From NCBI GenBank assembly GCA_022648295.1, contig JALCME010000010.1, positions 1 to 64,000 of the forward strand: a stretch of DNA of 64,000 bases, in the 5' to 3' direction. The number at the start of each line of letters is the position of its first letter. Position 1 is the stretch's first letter. The position numbers were made by a program, and so were the translations under genes. The notes under the pieces are model-generated. The model was not told the DNA's origin. It saw nothing but the letters and a program-made list of their open reading frames with translations, and did no database searches. Of the stretch, positions 17,535-26,807 are shown piece by piece. This DNA comes from Bacteroides sp. Lineage in GTDB: Bacteria > Bacteroidota > Bacteroidia > Bacteroidales > Bacteroidaceae.

Positions 17535-20500
17535 ATGCAAAACAAAGGATTTGTAAGGTTTTTTGCGATACTGCTCACATTGGTATGTGTGTTCTACCTC
17601 TCTTTCTCTTTTGTGACTCGCTATTATACTAATAAAGCGAAAGATTTTGCAAAAGGTGATATCAAAGTAGAGCAAGACTATCTGGACTCTCTATCAAATG
17701 AGAAAGTCTGGTTGGGCAACTATACGCTGAAACAATGTCGTGAGATGGAGATCAGTTTAGGCTTGGACTTGAAGGGCGGTATGAATGTAATCCTTGAGGT
17801 TTCTGTACCCGATGTTATTAAAGCATTGGCAGATAACAAACCTGATGAAGCCTTCAACAAAGCATTGGCAAATGCTGCGAAACAAGCCATCACAAGTCAA
17901 GAGGATGTGATAACCTTATTTATAAGAGAATATCACAAGATAGCTCCTACTGCACGTCTTTCAGAACTCTTCGCAACCCAACAATTAAAAGACAAAGTAA
18001 ATCAAAAATCATCTGACGCTGAAGTTGAAAAGGTCTTGCGCGAAGAAGTAAAAGCAGCCGTTAACAATTCTTACAATGTTCTTCGTACCCGTATAGACCG
18101 GTTCGGAGTAGTTCAGCCCAACATCCAAAGTTTGGAAGATAAAATGGGAAGAATTATGGTAGAACTACCGGGAATCAAAGAACCGGAACGTGTAAGAAAG
18201 CTATTACAAGGATCTGCAAATCTGGAATTTTGGGAAACCTATACAGCAAAAGATGTTGTTCCTTATTTACAATCAAGTGATGCGAAGTTACGTGCTATCC
18301 TAGCCGGAACGCCTTCGGACAGCCTTGCAAACGACAGCGCAACAACAACTACAGAACTGGCACAAGCTGCAACCACTACCACCGATAGCCTTGCAGCGGC
18401 ATTAAAAGGAGAAACCAAAGAACAAAAAGCCAATCTGGAACAATTGAAGAAAGAACATCCGTTGCTTTCTATTCTTCAGGTGAACTCATCCGGACAAGGT
18501 TCTGTTGTGGCCTATGCAAATTACAAAGACACGGCTACAATCAACAAATATCTTTCAATGAAAGAGATTCAGAGTGAGCTACCCAAAGACTTGCGTCTTA
18601 AATGGGGAGTATCTGCTTATGAATATGACCCGAAAGCACAAACATTCGAACTATATGCTATTAAATCAACCGAGCGTAACGGACACGCTCCTTTGGAAGG
18701 AGATGTTGTAACAGATGCCAAGGATGAATATGATCAATATGGCAAACCTGCTGTAAGTATGTCTATGAACTCGGATGGTGCACGCCGTTGGGCACAACTT
18801 ACCAAACAGAATATCGGTAAAAGCATTGCGATCGTTTTGGATGGATATGTATATTCGGCTCCAAATGTAAATCAGGAAATTACCGGAGGTAATTCACAAA
18901 TTACCGGTCATTTCACTCCGGAACAAGCAAAAGACTTGGCAAATGTATTAAAATCAGGAAAAATGCCGGCCCCTGCACGAATTGTTCAGGAAGATATTGT
19001 AGGACCGTCACTGGGACAAGCCTCCATCAACGCCGGAATTATTTCATTCGTAGTCGCATTGATTCTGTTAATGATTTATATGTGCTCTATGTATGGAATC
19101 ATACCTGGTATGATTGCTAACGGTGCTTTAATACTGAACTTATTCTTCACCCTCGGTATTTTATCCTCTTTCCAGGCCGCATTGACAATGTCAGGAATAG
19201 CCGGTATGGTGCTGTCACTTGGTATGGCTGTAGATGCAAACGTGCTGATTTATGAACGTACCAAAGAAGAATTACGTAGTGGTAAAGGAGTTAAAAAAGC
19301 ATTGGCTGATGGTTATTCCAACGCCTTCTCTGCGATCTTTGACTCAAACCTAACTTCCATAATTACCGGTGTCATCCTATTTAATTTTGGAACAGGACCT
19401 ATCCGTGGTTTTGCCACAACCCTAATTATAGGTATCCTTATTTCGTTCTTTACAGCTGTGTTTATGACACGTCTTGTATACGAGCATTACATGAACAAAG
19501 ACAAGCTATTGAACTTAGCCTTTTCTTCAAAGATTTCCAAGAATTTAATGTCTAATGTACATTTTGACTTTGTTGGGAACAAAAGCAAAGGACTAATTGC
19601 AACAATAGTCATTCTTGTTATATGTATCGGTTCTCTTGCAGTTCGTGGTCTAAGCCAGAGTATAGACTTCACCGGTGGACGTAACTACAAGGTCCAATTT
19701 GAACAACCTGTACAGCCGGAGCAAGTGCGAAAGCTAATTACCGATAAATTTAATGATGCTAACGTTAGTGTGATTTCTATCGGAACAGATAAGAAGACGG
19801 TACGTATCAGCACGAACTATCGCATCAATGAAGCCGGAAGCAATGTCGATACTCAAATAGAAGAACGCTTGTATGAAGCTTTAAAACCACTACTTACTCA
19901 GAATATAACTTTAGCTACATTCATTGATCGTGAGACTTATACAGGAGGTAGCATAATCAGTTCTCAGAAGGTGGGTCCAAGTATTGCAGATGATATAAAG
20001 GCTTCTGCAATGTGGTCGGTAGTTCTGGCCTTGCTAGCCATCGGCTTATACATTTTATTGCGTTTCCGCAATATAGCATATAGTATAGGATCTGTAGCAG
20101 CTCTGGCTAGTGACACAATGATCATATTGGGAGCCTATTCACTATGTTGGGGTTGGATGCCTTTCTCTCTCGAAATAGACCAGACGTTTATTGGTGCTAT
20201 TTTGACTGCAATCGGTTACTCTATCAATGATAAAGTGGTAATCTTCGACCGTGTTCGTGAATACTTCGGTCTGTATCCCAAGCGTGATAAAAAGTCATTG
20301 TTCAACGATTCTTTAAATACAACACTGGCTCGTACCGTAAATACGTCATTAAGTACATTGATAGTATTGGTATGTATCTTTATTCTGGGTGGAGATTCCA
20401 TCCGAAGCTTTGCATTCGCTATGATCCTTGGTGTTGTCATCGGAACATTATCTTCTCTATTTGTAGCTTCTCCTATCGCTTATATGATGATGGGCAACAA

Positions 20501-20552
20501 GAGAGGTGCTACTAAAGTTGAGGCAGTAGAAAAAGCGAAAGAAGTAGAATAA
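17535..20552 (+). CDS. secDF: Fused protein-export membrane protein SecD-SecF
   Basis: This 1005-residue fusion of SecD and SecF assists SecYEG by pulling exported proteins across the membrane with the proton gradient. The SecD half begins with a membrane segment and GLDLKGGMNVILEV. It has a large periplasmic P1 domain and then six membrane segments including VDANVLIYERTKEEL. The SecF half starts near residue 670 (NVHFDFVGNKSKG) and has IDFTGGRNYKV, a smaller periplasmic domain, and GYSINDKVVIFDRVRE in its membrane part. A Ser/Thr/Ala-rich insertion (DSATTTTELAQAATTTTDS) sits in the P1 region. Fusion is normal for Bacteroidetes. Its own promoter and terminator make it a single-gene unit. Confidence 0.97.
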   Translation: MQNKGFVRFFAILLTLVCVFYLSFSFVTRYYTNKAKDFAKGDIKVEQDYLDSLSNEKVWLGNYTLKQCREMEISLGLDLKGGMNVILEVSVPDVIKALADNKPDEAFNKALANAAKQAITSQEDVITLFIREYHKIAPTARLSELFATQQLKDKVNQKSSDAEVEKVLREEVKAAVNNSYNVLRTRIDRFGVVQPNIQSLEDKMGRIMVELPGIKEPERVRKLLQGSANLEFWETYTAKDVVPYLQSSDAKLRAILAGTPSDSLANDSATTTTELAQAATTTTDSLAAALKGETKEQKANLEQLKKEHPLLSILQVNSSGQGSVVAYANYKDTATINKYLSMKEIQSELPKDLRLKWGVSAYEYDPKAQTFELYAIKSTERNGHAPLEGDVVTDAKDEYDQYGKPAVSMSMNSDGARRWAQLTKQNIGKSIAIVLDGYVYSAPNVNQEITGGNSQITGHFTPEQAKDLANVLKSGKMPAPARIVQEDIVGPSLGQASINAGIISFVVALILLMIYMCSMYGIIPGMIANGALILNLFFTLGILSSFQAALTMSGIAGMVLSLGMAVDANVLIYERTKEELRSGKGVKKALADGYSNAFSAIFDSNLTSIITGVILFNFGTGPIRGFATTLIIGILISFFTAVFMTRLVYEHYMNKDKLLNLAFSSKISKNLMSNVHFDFVGNKSKGLIATIVILVICIGSLAVRGLSQSIDFTGGRNYKVQFEQPVQPEQVRKLITDKFNDANVSVISIGTDKKTVRISTNYRINEAGSNVDTQIEERLYEALKPLLTQNITLATFIDRETYTGGSIISSQKVGPSIADDIKASAMWSVVLALLAIGLYILLRFRNIAYSIGSVAALASDTMIILGAYSLCWGWMPFSLEIDQTFIGAILTAIGYSINDKVVIFDRVREYFGLYPKRDKKSLFNDSLNTTLARTVNTSLSTLIVLVCIFILGGDSIRSFAFAMILGVVIGTLSSLFVASPIAYMMMGNKRGATKVEAVEKAKEVE

Positions 20553-20606
20553 AGAATATCAGAAATAATCTAAAGACTTTATTAGAGACTACTAAGAAGT
20601 CGTGAA

Positions 20607-20651
20607 GAGCTAAAAAGGAGCTGCCTAAAAAGACAGTTCCTTTTTTAGCTC
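20607..20651 (+). terminator. Terminator after secDF
   Basis: GAGCTAAAAAGGAGCTG (20607-20623) pairs with CAGTTCCTTTTTTAGCTC (20634-20651), and the T-run is inside the right arm. The same DNA encodes the end of the GyrA-like remnant on the other strand. Confidence 0.8.
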
Positions 20652-20876
20652 TTTATTGATGTAATATAAAGTATCCGTACTCTCTGCTACAAGCATATTT
20701 ATACCCATACCTACAGCAATTCCAGATGCTCCATTTATAAGTAAATCAGGAATGCGCAGCAAGAGGGAAAGCATCAATAAAGAAGAAAGAAGAGCAGACA
20801 TACGGCTATTTCTAGCTGAAAAATATTGCGCCCTTTCTCCTTTAGGTATGAGATTACTTGAAACTATAGCCTGCAA
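20625..20876 (-). pseudogene. Short ORF with a GyrA/ParC-like segment, probable gene remnant
   Basis: An 83-codon reading frame on the minus strand contains RIPDLLINGASGIAVGMGIN. From memory of the family this is very close to the GyrA motif RIPNLLVNGASGIAVGMATN of type IIA topoisomerases, which lies shortly after the catalytic tyrosine region. The following residues (ESTDTLYYINKEL) also resemble the GyrA continuation (ESINATLAYI). The first 40 residues do not look like GyrA. The frame ends inside the secDF terminator. The best reading is a decayed fragment of a duplicated topoisomerase A gene. A small functional peptide cannot be excluded. Confidence 0.45.
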
Positions 20877-21076
20877 CAGTAAAAAGTTGTTTTCCTTTAG
20901 ATATCCCGATGTTTTCGCACGGCAATCGCGATATATGACATAAAACCATGATTAAATATAGAGCACACAAACGTGTACGGGAAAGTCTGATTTAAGATGT
21001 TATACAGATGTTGTGCAAGCGATAGAGGGAGGCACTATTACACTTTTCAGAATCAATAAATTACATAATTAATTAG

Positions 21077-21148
21077 TAGCCTCGAGGGGAATCGAACCCC
21101 TATCTAAAGTTTAGGAAACTTCTATTCTATCCGTTGAACTACAAGGCC
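21077..21148 (-). tRNA. tRNA-Arg (anticodon CCU)
   Basis: The minus strand folds as a full cloverleaf. The acceptor GGCCTTG pairs with CGAGGCT (two G-T pairs), the D arm starts GTTC, the anticodon loop is TTCCTAA with anticodon CCT, and the T arm is GGGGT TCGATTC CCCTC with discriminator A. It reads the rare codon AGG. CCA is not encoded. Confidence 0.93.
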
Positions 21149-21218
21149 ATTTTTATATAATGGCTGCAAAGATAATGTATTCCGGCGATTTTCCGAAAAA
21201 AAGTTTTGTGAATCCGAT

Positions 21219-21226
21219 TAACTTTG
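21219..21226 (+). promoter_or_regulatory. Predicted -7 box of korAB
   Basis: TAACTTTG matches TAnnTTTG and is 69 bp before the korA ATG. It lies between the divergent tRNA-Arg and korA. Confidence 0.5.
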
Positions 21227-21295
21227 CGAAATTTGCCGACTAGTGTATGATAAACATATTAACCCTCCAAAAATAAATCATAGTAATACGAAATT

Positions 21296-23143
21296 ATGGC
21301 AAACGACATGATGGTAAAAGAACTGGAGCAAGTGGTAGTCCGCTTCTCCGGAGATTCCGGTGACGGTATGCAACTGGCCGGTAACATCTTTTCAACAGTA
21401 TCGGCTACGGTGGGAAATGATATAAGTACTTTCCCCGACTATCCGGCAGATATCAGGGCCCCGCAAGGTTCATTGACCGGTGTATCAGGATTTCAAGTCC
21501 ACATTGGCGCCGATAAAGTCTTTACGCCAGGTGATAAATGCGATGTATTGGTAGCGATGAACGCTGCCGCATTGAAAACTCAATACCAGTTTGCAAAATC
21601 CACCGCTTGTATCATTATTGACACTGACGCTTTTAAATCTTCCGACCTGCGGAAGGCAGCCTTTGAAACAGAAGACCCGATAGAGGAACTCGGCATAAAA
21701 CAAGATGTTATAGCTGCTCCGATCTCCCAAATGGTAAAAGACTGTCTGGCAGACACAGGCATGGATAACAAAGCTATCCTCAAATGCCGCAACATGTTTG
21801 CAGTAGGTTTGGTATGCTGGTTATTCAATCGTGACCTCACAATAGCAGAAAACTTTGTTAAAGAGAAATTTGCTAAGAAACCCCAGGTAGCCGAAGCTAA
21901 TATTAAGGTAATCCATGCGGGTTACGACTATGGACACAATACTCATGCTTCCGTCTCAAATACGTATAGAATAGAGACTAAGACCAAAAAGGCGGGAGTA
22001 TATATGGACATCACGGGCAATAAAGCCACGGCATACGGTTTTATTGCAGCTGCTGAAAAGTCCGGTTTGAAATTATTTCTGGGATCTTACCCCATCACTC
22101 CGGCTAGCGATGTTCTACACGAACTATCCAAACATAAATCATTAGGAGTGATAACCGTTCAATGTGAAGATGAAATATCAGGTTGTGCAACTGCCATCGG
22201 AGCTTCTTTTGCCGGAGCTTTGGCTGCAACTTCCACTTCCGGTCCGGGTATCTGCTTAAAATCGGAAGCAATGAATCTGGCTGTAATGACAGAACTTCCA
22301 TTGGTGGTATTGGACGTACAACGTGGAGGACCTTCCACCGGATTACCAACAAAGTCGGAGCAAACCGACTTACTGCAAGTGCTATACGGACGCAACGGTG
22401 AAAGCCCAATGCCCGTTATCGCAGCAACTTCACCCACAAACTGCTTCGATGCCGCTTATACGGCTTGTAAGATAGCTTTGGAACACATGACTCCGGTTGT
22501 TTTGTTGACGGATGGATTCGTAGCCAACGGTTCGGGTGCTTGGAAATTGCCCGACTTGGATAACTATCCGGAAATCAAACCGCAATATGCTACTCCGGAA
22601 ATGAAAGACAACTATACTCCTTATAAACGTAATCCCGAAACCCAAGTACGTTATTGGGCGCTTCCGGGACAAGAGGGATATACTCACATCTTAGGCGGAC
22701 TGGAGAAGGATGGCAACACAGGTGCTATTTCGTCCAATCCCGATAACCATAATCTAATGTGTCACTTAAGAGCAGAAAAAGTGGCTAAGATTCCTGTACC
22801 GGATGTAGAGGTACAAGGCTGTGCTGACAACGCCGACCTGCTAATTGTAGGTTTCGGAGGTACTTACGGTCATTTGTACTCTGCTATGGAAGAGTTGATC
22901 AAGGCTGGCAAGAAAGTGGCTTTAGCTCACTTCTCTTATATCAATCCGCTACCTGCAAATACAGCAGAGGTGTTGAAGAAATACAAGAAAGTGGTTGTGG
23001 CTGAACAGAACTTAGGACAGTTTGCAGGCTACCTTCGCATGAAAGTAGATAACTTCACTCCTTACCAGTTCAATGAGGTTAAAGGACAACCGTTTGTTGT
23101 TAACGAGTTGGTCAATGCCTTTACCGAGATAATCAACAAATAA
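21296..23143 (+). CDS. korA: 2-oxoglutarate:ferredoxin oxidoreductase, fused gamma-alpha subunit
   Basis: This 615-residue subunit, together with KorB, oxidatively decarboxylates a 2-oxoacid (probably 2-oxoglutarate) to the acyl-CoA and reduces ferredoxin. It runs in reverse in reductive metabolism. The N-terminal 190 residues are the gamma domain (RFSGDSGDGMQLAGNIF). The alpha part follows with FLGSYPITPASDVLHEL, TSTSGPGICLKSEAMNLA and VLDVQRGGPSTGLPT, and a C-terminal transketolase-like domain (LLIVGFGGTYGHLYSAME). korB begins 24 bp downstream. The substrate assignment rests on family resemblance, so the call could also be 2-oxoacid:acceptor oxidoreductase in a wider sense. Confidence 0.9.
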   Translation: MANDMMVKELEQVVVRFSGDSGDGMQLAGNIFSTVSATVGNDISTFPDYPADIRAPQGSLTGVSGFQVHIGADKVFTPGDKCDVLVAMNAAALKTQYQFAKSTACIIIDTDAFKSSDLRKAAFETEDPIEELGIKQDVIAAPISQMVKDCLADTGMDNKAILKCRNMFAVGLVCWLFNRDLTIAENFVKEKFAKKPQVAEANIKVIHAGYDYGHNTHASVSNTYRIETKTKKAGVYMDITGNKATAYGFIAAAEKSGLKLFLGSYPITPASDVLHELSKHKSLGVITVQCEDEISGCATAIGASFAGALAATSTSGPGICLKSEAMNLAVMTELPLVVLDVQRGGPSTGLPTKSEQTDLLQVLYGRNGESPMPVIAATSPTNCFDAAYTACKIALEHMTPVVLLTDGFVANGSGAWKLPDLDNYPEIKPQYATPEMKDNYTPYKRNPETQVRYWALPGQEGYTHILGGLEKDGNTGAISSNPDNHNLMCHLRAEKVAKIPVPDVEVQGCADNADLLIVGFGGTYGHLYSAMEELIKAGKKVALAHFSYINPLPANTAEVLKKYKKVVVAEQNLGQFAGYLRMKVDNFTPYQFNEVKGQPFVVNELVNAFTEIINK

Positions 23144-23167
23144 TAACCCGTAAAGAAAAAGAAAGAT

Positions 23168-24178
23168 ATGAGCGAATATACAGCTAAAGATTACAAAAAA
23201 GGACAGCCTCGTTGGTGTCCGGGTTGCGGTGATCACTTTTTCTTAGCTTCACTGCATAAAGCAATGGCAGAAATCGGGATAGCTCCTTGGGAAACCACTG
23301 TTATCTCGGGAATAGGATGTTCCAGTCGTCTGCCTTATTATATGAATACTTACGCCATGCAGACCATTCACGGCCGTGCTGCCGCTATTTCAACTGGTTG
23401 CAAGGTGGTAAACCCCAAACTATCGGTTTGGCAAATATCAGGTGACGGTGACGGATTGGCAATTGGCGGAAACCACTTCATTCATGCTATTCGTCGTAAT
23501 ATAGACGTCAATATTATCTTGTTAAACAATCGGATTTATGGTCTTACCAAGGGACAATATTCCCCAACCTCTCCCCGTGGATTCGTTAGTAAATCGTCTC
23601 CCTACGGAACTGTAGAAGATCCATTCCATCCGGCAGAGCTGTGCTTTGGCGCACGCGGACGCTTCTTTGCACGTTGTGTGGCAACTGATAGTCCGGGTAG
23701 TGTGGAAGTACTCAAAGCAGCCGAAGCTCATAAGGGAACGACGGTATGCGAAGTACTACAAAGTTGCGTTATCTTCAACGACGGTACACACGATTCTGTT
23801 TATAACAAAGAAGGACGGAGTAAAAATGCCATCTATCTGGAGCAAGGAAAGCCAATGGTTTTCGGTGAGAATAATGAATATGGACTGATGCAAGAAGGAT
23901 TCGGACTGAAAGTGGTGAAGCTCGGTGAAAACGGAATTACCGAAAAGGATATTCTTGTGCATGACGCCCACTGCGTAGACAATACCTTGCAGTTGAAGCT
24001 TGCTTTAATGGAAGGACCGGACTTCCCGGTTGCCCTTGGTGTTATCCGTGACGTTGAAGCTCCGACATACGATGACGCTATCAACCAGCAAATAGAGGAA
24101 GTGGCAGGAAAAAAGAAGTACCATAACTTCAAGGAACTGCTCATGACCAACGACACCTGGACAATGGAAGAAGAATAG
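23168..24178 (+). CDS. korB: 2-oxoglutarate:ferredoxin oxidoreductase, beta subunit (TPP-binding)
   Basis: The protein has 336 residues. RWCPGCGDHFFLASLHKA is the conserved entry of beta subunits. The thiamine-diphosphate site is GDGDGLAIGGNHFIHAIRRN followed by NIILLNNRIYGLTKGQ. It pairs with KorA to form the complete enzyme. There is no ferredoxin-type cysteine cluster of the 4Cys kind, so electrons pass through the other subunit or an external ferredoxin. A terminator follows, so korA-korB form a two-gene operon. Confidence 0.93.
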   Translation: MSEYTAKDYKKGQPRWCPGCGDHFFLASLHKAMAEIGIAPWETTVISGIGCSSRLPYYMNTYAMQTIHGRAAAISTGCKVVNPKLSVWQISGDGDGLAIGGNHFIHAIRRNIDVNIILLNNRIYGLTKGQYSPTSPRGFVSKSSPYGTVEDPFHPAELCFGARGRFFARCVATDSPGSVEVLKAAEAHKGTTVCEVLQSCVIFNDGTHDSVYNKEGRSKNAIYLEQGKPMVFGENNEYGLMQEGFGLKVVKLGENGITEKDILVHDAHCVDNTLQLKLALMEGPDFPVALGVIRDVEAPTYDDAINQQIEEVAGKKKYHNFKELLMTNDTWTMEEE

Positions 24179-24208
24179 TTTAGCTTATTAATAACCAGTA
24201 AATAGCAG

Positions 24209-24250
24209 AAGGCTGCCTTGCAAGTTCATTAACGCAGGACAGCCTTTTTT
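24209..24250 (+). terminator. Terminator after korB
   Basis: AAGGCTGCC (24209-24217) pairs with GACAGCCTT (24238-24246, one G-T pair) and is followed by a T-run (CCTTTTTTAT). Confidence 0.7.
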
Positions 24251-24269
24251 ATATCCTTATGAAAGAGTT

Positions 24270-24332
24270 CCCACACCCGGGTGTGGGGATGTATGACACC
24301 CGGATGTTGAGCATGACGACACCCGGGTGTCG
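24270..24332. repeat. Three tandem near-palindromes, period 23 bp
   Basis: ACACCCGG begins at 24273, 24296 and 24319, exactly 23 bp apart. The outer units are perfect palindromes: CCCACACCCGGGTGTGGG (24270-24287) and CGACACCCGGGTGTCG (24317-24332). The middle one is imperfect (GACACCCGGATGTTG). The array ends 4 bp before the stop codon of the minus-strand S9 peptidase gene, so it would lie in the 3' end of the PUL transcript. There is no T-run. Its architecture matches the array at 1667-1740 but its sequence does not. Confidence 0.75.
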
Positions 24333-24336
24333 TACA

Positions 24337-26793
24337 CTATCTGACTAGGTCCCAAGCAGGCGGGGTAACGTTTAGCAAATGACGGACAAAGAAATCGTAT
24401 CGCTTGTGCTCTCCATACGTTCCACCCATAGTATGGTTAGAACCCGGAATGACAACTAATTCGAAATCTTTATTTGCTTTAATCAGAGCATTCACCACTT
24501 GCATGGTCGAAGAGGGGTCCACATTATCGTCCATCTCACCAACCACCAGCATCAGCGGGCGCTTCAACAAATGGGCATTAACTACATTGGAACATTCCTC
24601 ATACTGCTTGCCTATGGGATAACCCATCCATTGCTCATTCCACCACATTTTATCCATACGATTATCCTGACAGCCACAGGACGAATAAGCCGCCTTATAG
24701 AAGTCGGGATGAAGCAGCACGGCATCGGCAGCTTCCTGTCCACCGGCCGAAGCGCCGAAGATGCCTACCCGGTCAATATCCATGTACGGATACTTGGCCG
24801 CAGCGGCTTTAATCCATTCCATCCGGTCGGGGAAACCTGCATCTTTCAAGTTCTTATAGCAAACGTCTTCAAAAGCCTTGGAGCGGAACGAGGTCCCCAT
24901 AGCATCCAATTGGACTACTATAAATCCGAGTTCCGCCAAACTACTCATATTCCAGTTGTAAGCGATGAACGATTTCGGCGTGTATTGGCTGCCCGGTCCG
25001 GCATAAATATATTCAATGACGGGGTACTTCTTACTCGGGTCAAAGTTTGTGGGACGGACAATAATTCCCCACATATCCGTCTGATGATCCCGCCCCTTGG
25101 CGCAAAAGACTTCGGGAGCTTTCCATCCTGCTTCAACCAATTTCGTAATATCCGCCTGCTCCAGCGGCATCACAATCTTACCATTCTTCGCTTCCCGCAG
25201 AACCGCAACCGGAGCTTTATTCACCAGCGAATAAGTATCCACCAGATACTTCATATCCGGAGAGAAAGTGGCCTGATGCATTCCTTCTTCGGGTGTTAAA
25301 CAGGTCAGTCCGCTTCCGTCAAAATGAATGCGATAGTATCGGACTAAATAGGGGTCTTCACCCTTCGCCATTCCATTTGCGGAGAAGTAAATCAACCGGT
25401 TAGCCTCATCGATATGCATCACCTCACGTACATACCACGGCCCTTTGGTTATCTGGTTTTCCACCCTTCCCGTTTGACGATTGTACAGGTACAAGTGATT
25501 CCAGTTGTCACGCTCACTCATCCAGATTATTTCTTTTCCATTGGAGAGATCCCTGCGGAAGTAACGGTTGTAGTTGACAAACGTCTTACTGGTTTCTTCA
25601 ATCACCGTCCGCACCTTACCGGTTCCGGCCGAGAGTTCCAACACACGATAGACCTGATGTCCGCGCTGATTATATTCAAACATCACGGTTTTACTATCGG
25701 CATCCCATTCCAGCCCTCTCACCTCAAATTGCGTATTGAATAGTTCCGTAGAAGGAATAGCGGTTTGTCCCGTTTCAACATTGAAAACACAAGGGCACCT
25801 AACGGGCAGTGCATCACCCGGTTTAGCATATTCCCGCTTATGCAACTTGGGCTGAAGCTGATCGGTGGGTGATGACTCAATAAAATAGATATACCGTTTC
25901 TCCGCCGGGCGTACCTTCATCACCGCTACTTTCTTAGAATCCGGCGACCACACGATTTGTGCCGCATAGAACTCGCCCGGAGACCCATCAAAACTTAGCG
26001 CCTTTTCTTTATCCGATTGATTATCCTTTACATAGACATTGCTATTCTTGATATAAGCGGTCCGTTTACCGTCCGGGGAAACCACCGGTTCTCCCTTATT
26101 CTCATCGAGATTTTCCGCCCAATAACGCATATTCGGCTTCTCTACTTTACCATTATCTGTTAAGACGCCTTTTCGTTCTGCATAAGTCCATTTATGGTCT
26201 TTATAAACAAACTTCAACGTATCCAAAGTCGCATTAATGCTTAAAAAGCTAATGGGAAGTTGCATTGCATCAACGTCCTTTTTACCCTTTTCTAAAGGAG
26301 CAACAGTATGAACGGATTGCACCGATGCTGTTGATGAAGCGGGTAATCGCCAACTCTCCTCCCGTTGAGCAGAAGTAGCGGATATGGCCTCTCCCCTTGC
26401 CTTTGTAACCGAGCCAAACGAACTTGCCAATAAAGGAGTTGTCTGTCCGGATAGCTCTGTCGCCATCTCCTTTCTCGGGGAATTTAGAGTTGATAAACTT
26501 TTCGCCAGCTTCTCCTGATTAAATAAAGGAGAACGCTTCTTCTTTGTTGCATCCACCAGCACATACTCCTTACCTTGGGGAGTATCGCGAACATACCAAA
26601 ACTTGTCAGTACCGACAATCCATTGCGGACGGACATTTCCATAAAATACTTTGTTACTGAATTTGTCGTGAAGCGAATAGGCCCGTTGATAGTCTTCCAA
26701 CGTACCTTGTGCAAGGAGCTTATCCACATTCATAAAAGCTAAAACGGCACACAAGCCGATACAAGCCGCAACCTGTCTTTTTACCTGTTTCAT
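24337..26793 (-). CDS. S9-family prolyl peptidase (dipeptidyl-peptidase IV-like)
   Basis: This 818-residue exported protein has an N-terminal signal peptide, a beta-propeller of the DPP-IV type and a C-terminal alpha/beta-hydrolase. The triad is S682 in GASAGG, D755 in GEMDDNVD and H787 in GSNHTMGG, spaced almost as in human DPP4. Family enzymes release Xaa-Pro dipeptides or cut after proline. The paired glutamates that grip the substrate N-terminus in DPP-IV are not evident at the expected place before IVWSPDSKK, so true DPP-IV specificity is uncertain. A Ser/Thr-rich insertion fills about residues 104-172. It is the last gene of the PUL, 14 bp behind the GH127 gene. Confidence 0.85.
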   Translation of the reverse strand: MKQVKRQVAACIGLCAVLAFMNVDKLLAQGTLEDYQRAYSLHDKFSNKVFYGNVRPQWIVGTDKFWYVRDTPQGKEYVLVDATKKKRSPLFNQEKLAKSLSTLNSPRKEMATELSGQTTPLLASSFGSVTKARGEAISATSAQREESWRLPASSTASVQSVHTVAPLEKGKKDVDAMQLPISFLSINATLDTLKFVYKDHKWTYAERKGVLTDNGKVEKPNMRYWAENLDENKGEPVVSPDGKRTAYIKNSNVYVKDNQSDKEKALSFDGSPGEFYAAQIVWSPDSKKVAVMKVRPAEKRYIYFIESSPTDQLQPKLHKREYAKPGDALPVRCPCVFNVETGQTAIPSTELFNTQFEVRGLEWDADSKTVMFEYNQRGHQVYRVLELSAGTGKVRTVIEETSKTFVNYNRYFRRDLSNGKEIIWMSERDNWNHLYLYNRQTGRVENQITKGPWYVREVMHIDEANRLIYFSANGMAKGEDPYLVRYYRIHFDGSGLTCLTPEEGMHQATFSPDMKYLVDTYSLVNKAPVAVLREAKNGKIVMPLEQADITKLVEAGWKAPEVFCAKGRDHQTDMWGIIVRPTNFDPSKKYPVIEYIYAGPGSQYTPKSFIAYNWNMSSLAELGFIVVQLDAMGTSFRSKAFEDVCYKNLKDAGFPDRMEWIKAAAAKYPYMDIDRVGIFGASAGGQEAADAVLLHPDFYKAAYSSCGCQDNRMDKMWWNEQWMGYPIGKQYEECSNVVNAHLLKRPLMLVVGEMDDNVDPSSTMQVVNALIKANKDFELVVIPGSNHTMGGTYGEHKRYDFFVRHLLNVTPPAWDLVR

Positions 26794-26807
26794 TTGTGAT
26801 TTATTTA

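Noticed and set aside
24270..24332. Triple repeat considered as a CRISPR array
   Set aside because: The units are palindromes with only a few bases between them, so there are no spacers, and no cas gene is near.
24499..25299. 266-codon open frame on the plus strand inside the S9 peptidase gene
   Set aside because: It lies wholly antisense to a gene with a complete catalytic triad and shows no recognisable domain. It is a shadow of codon bias on the other strand.
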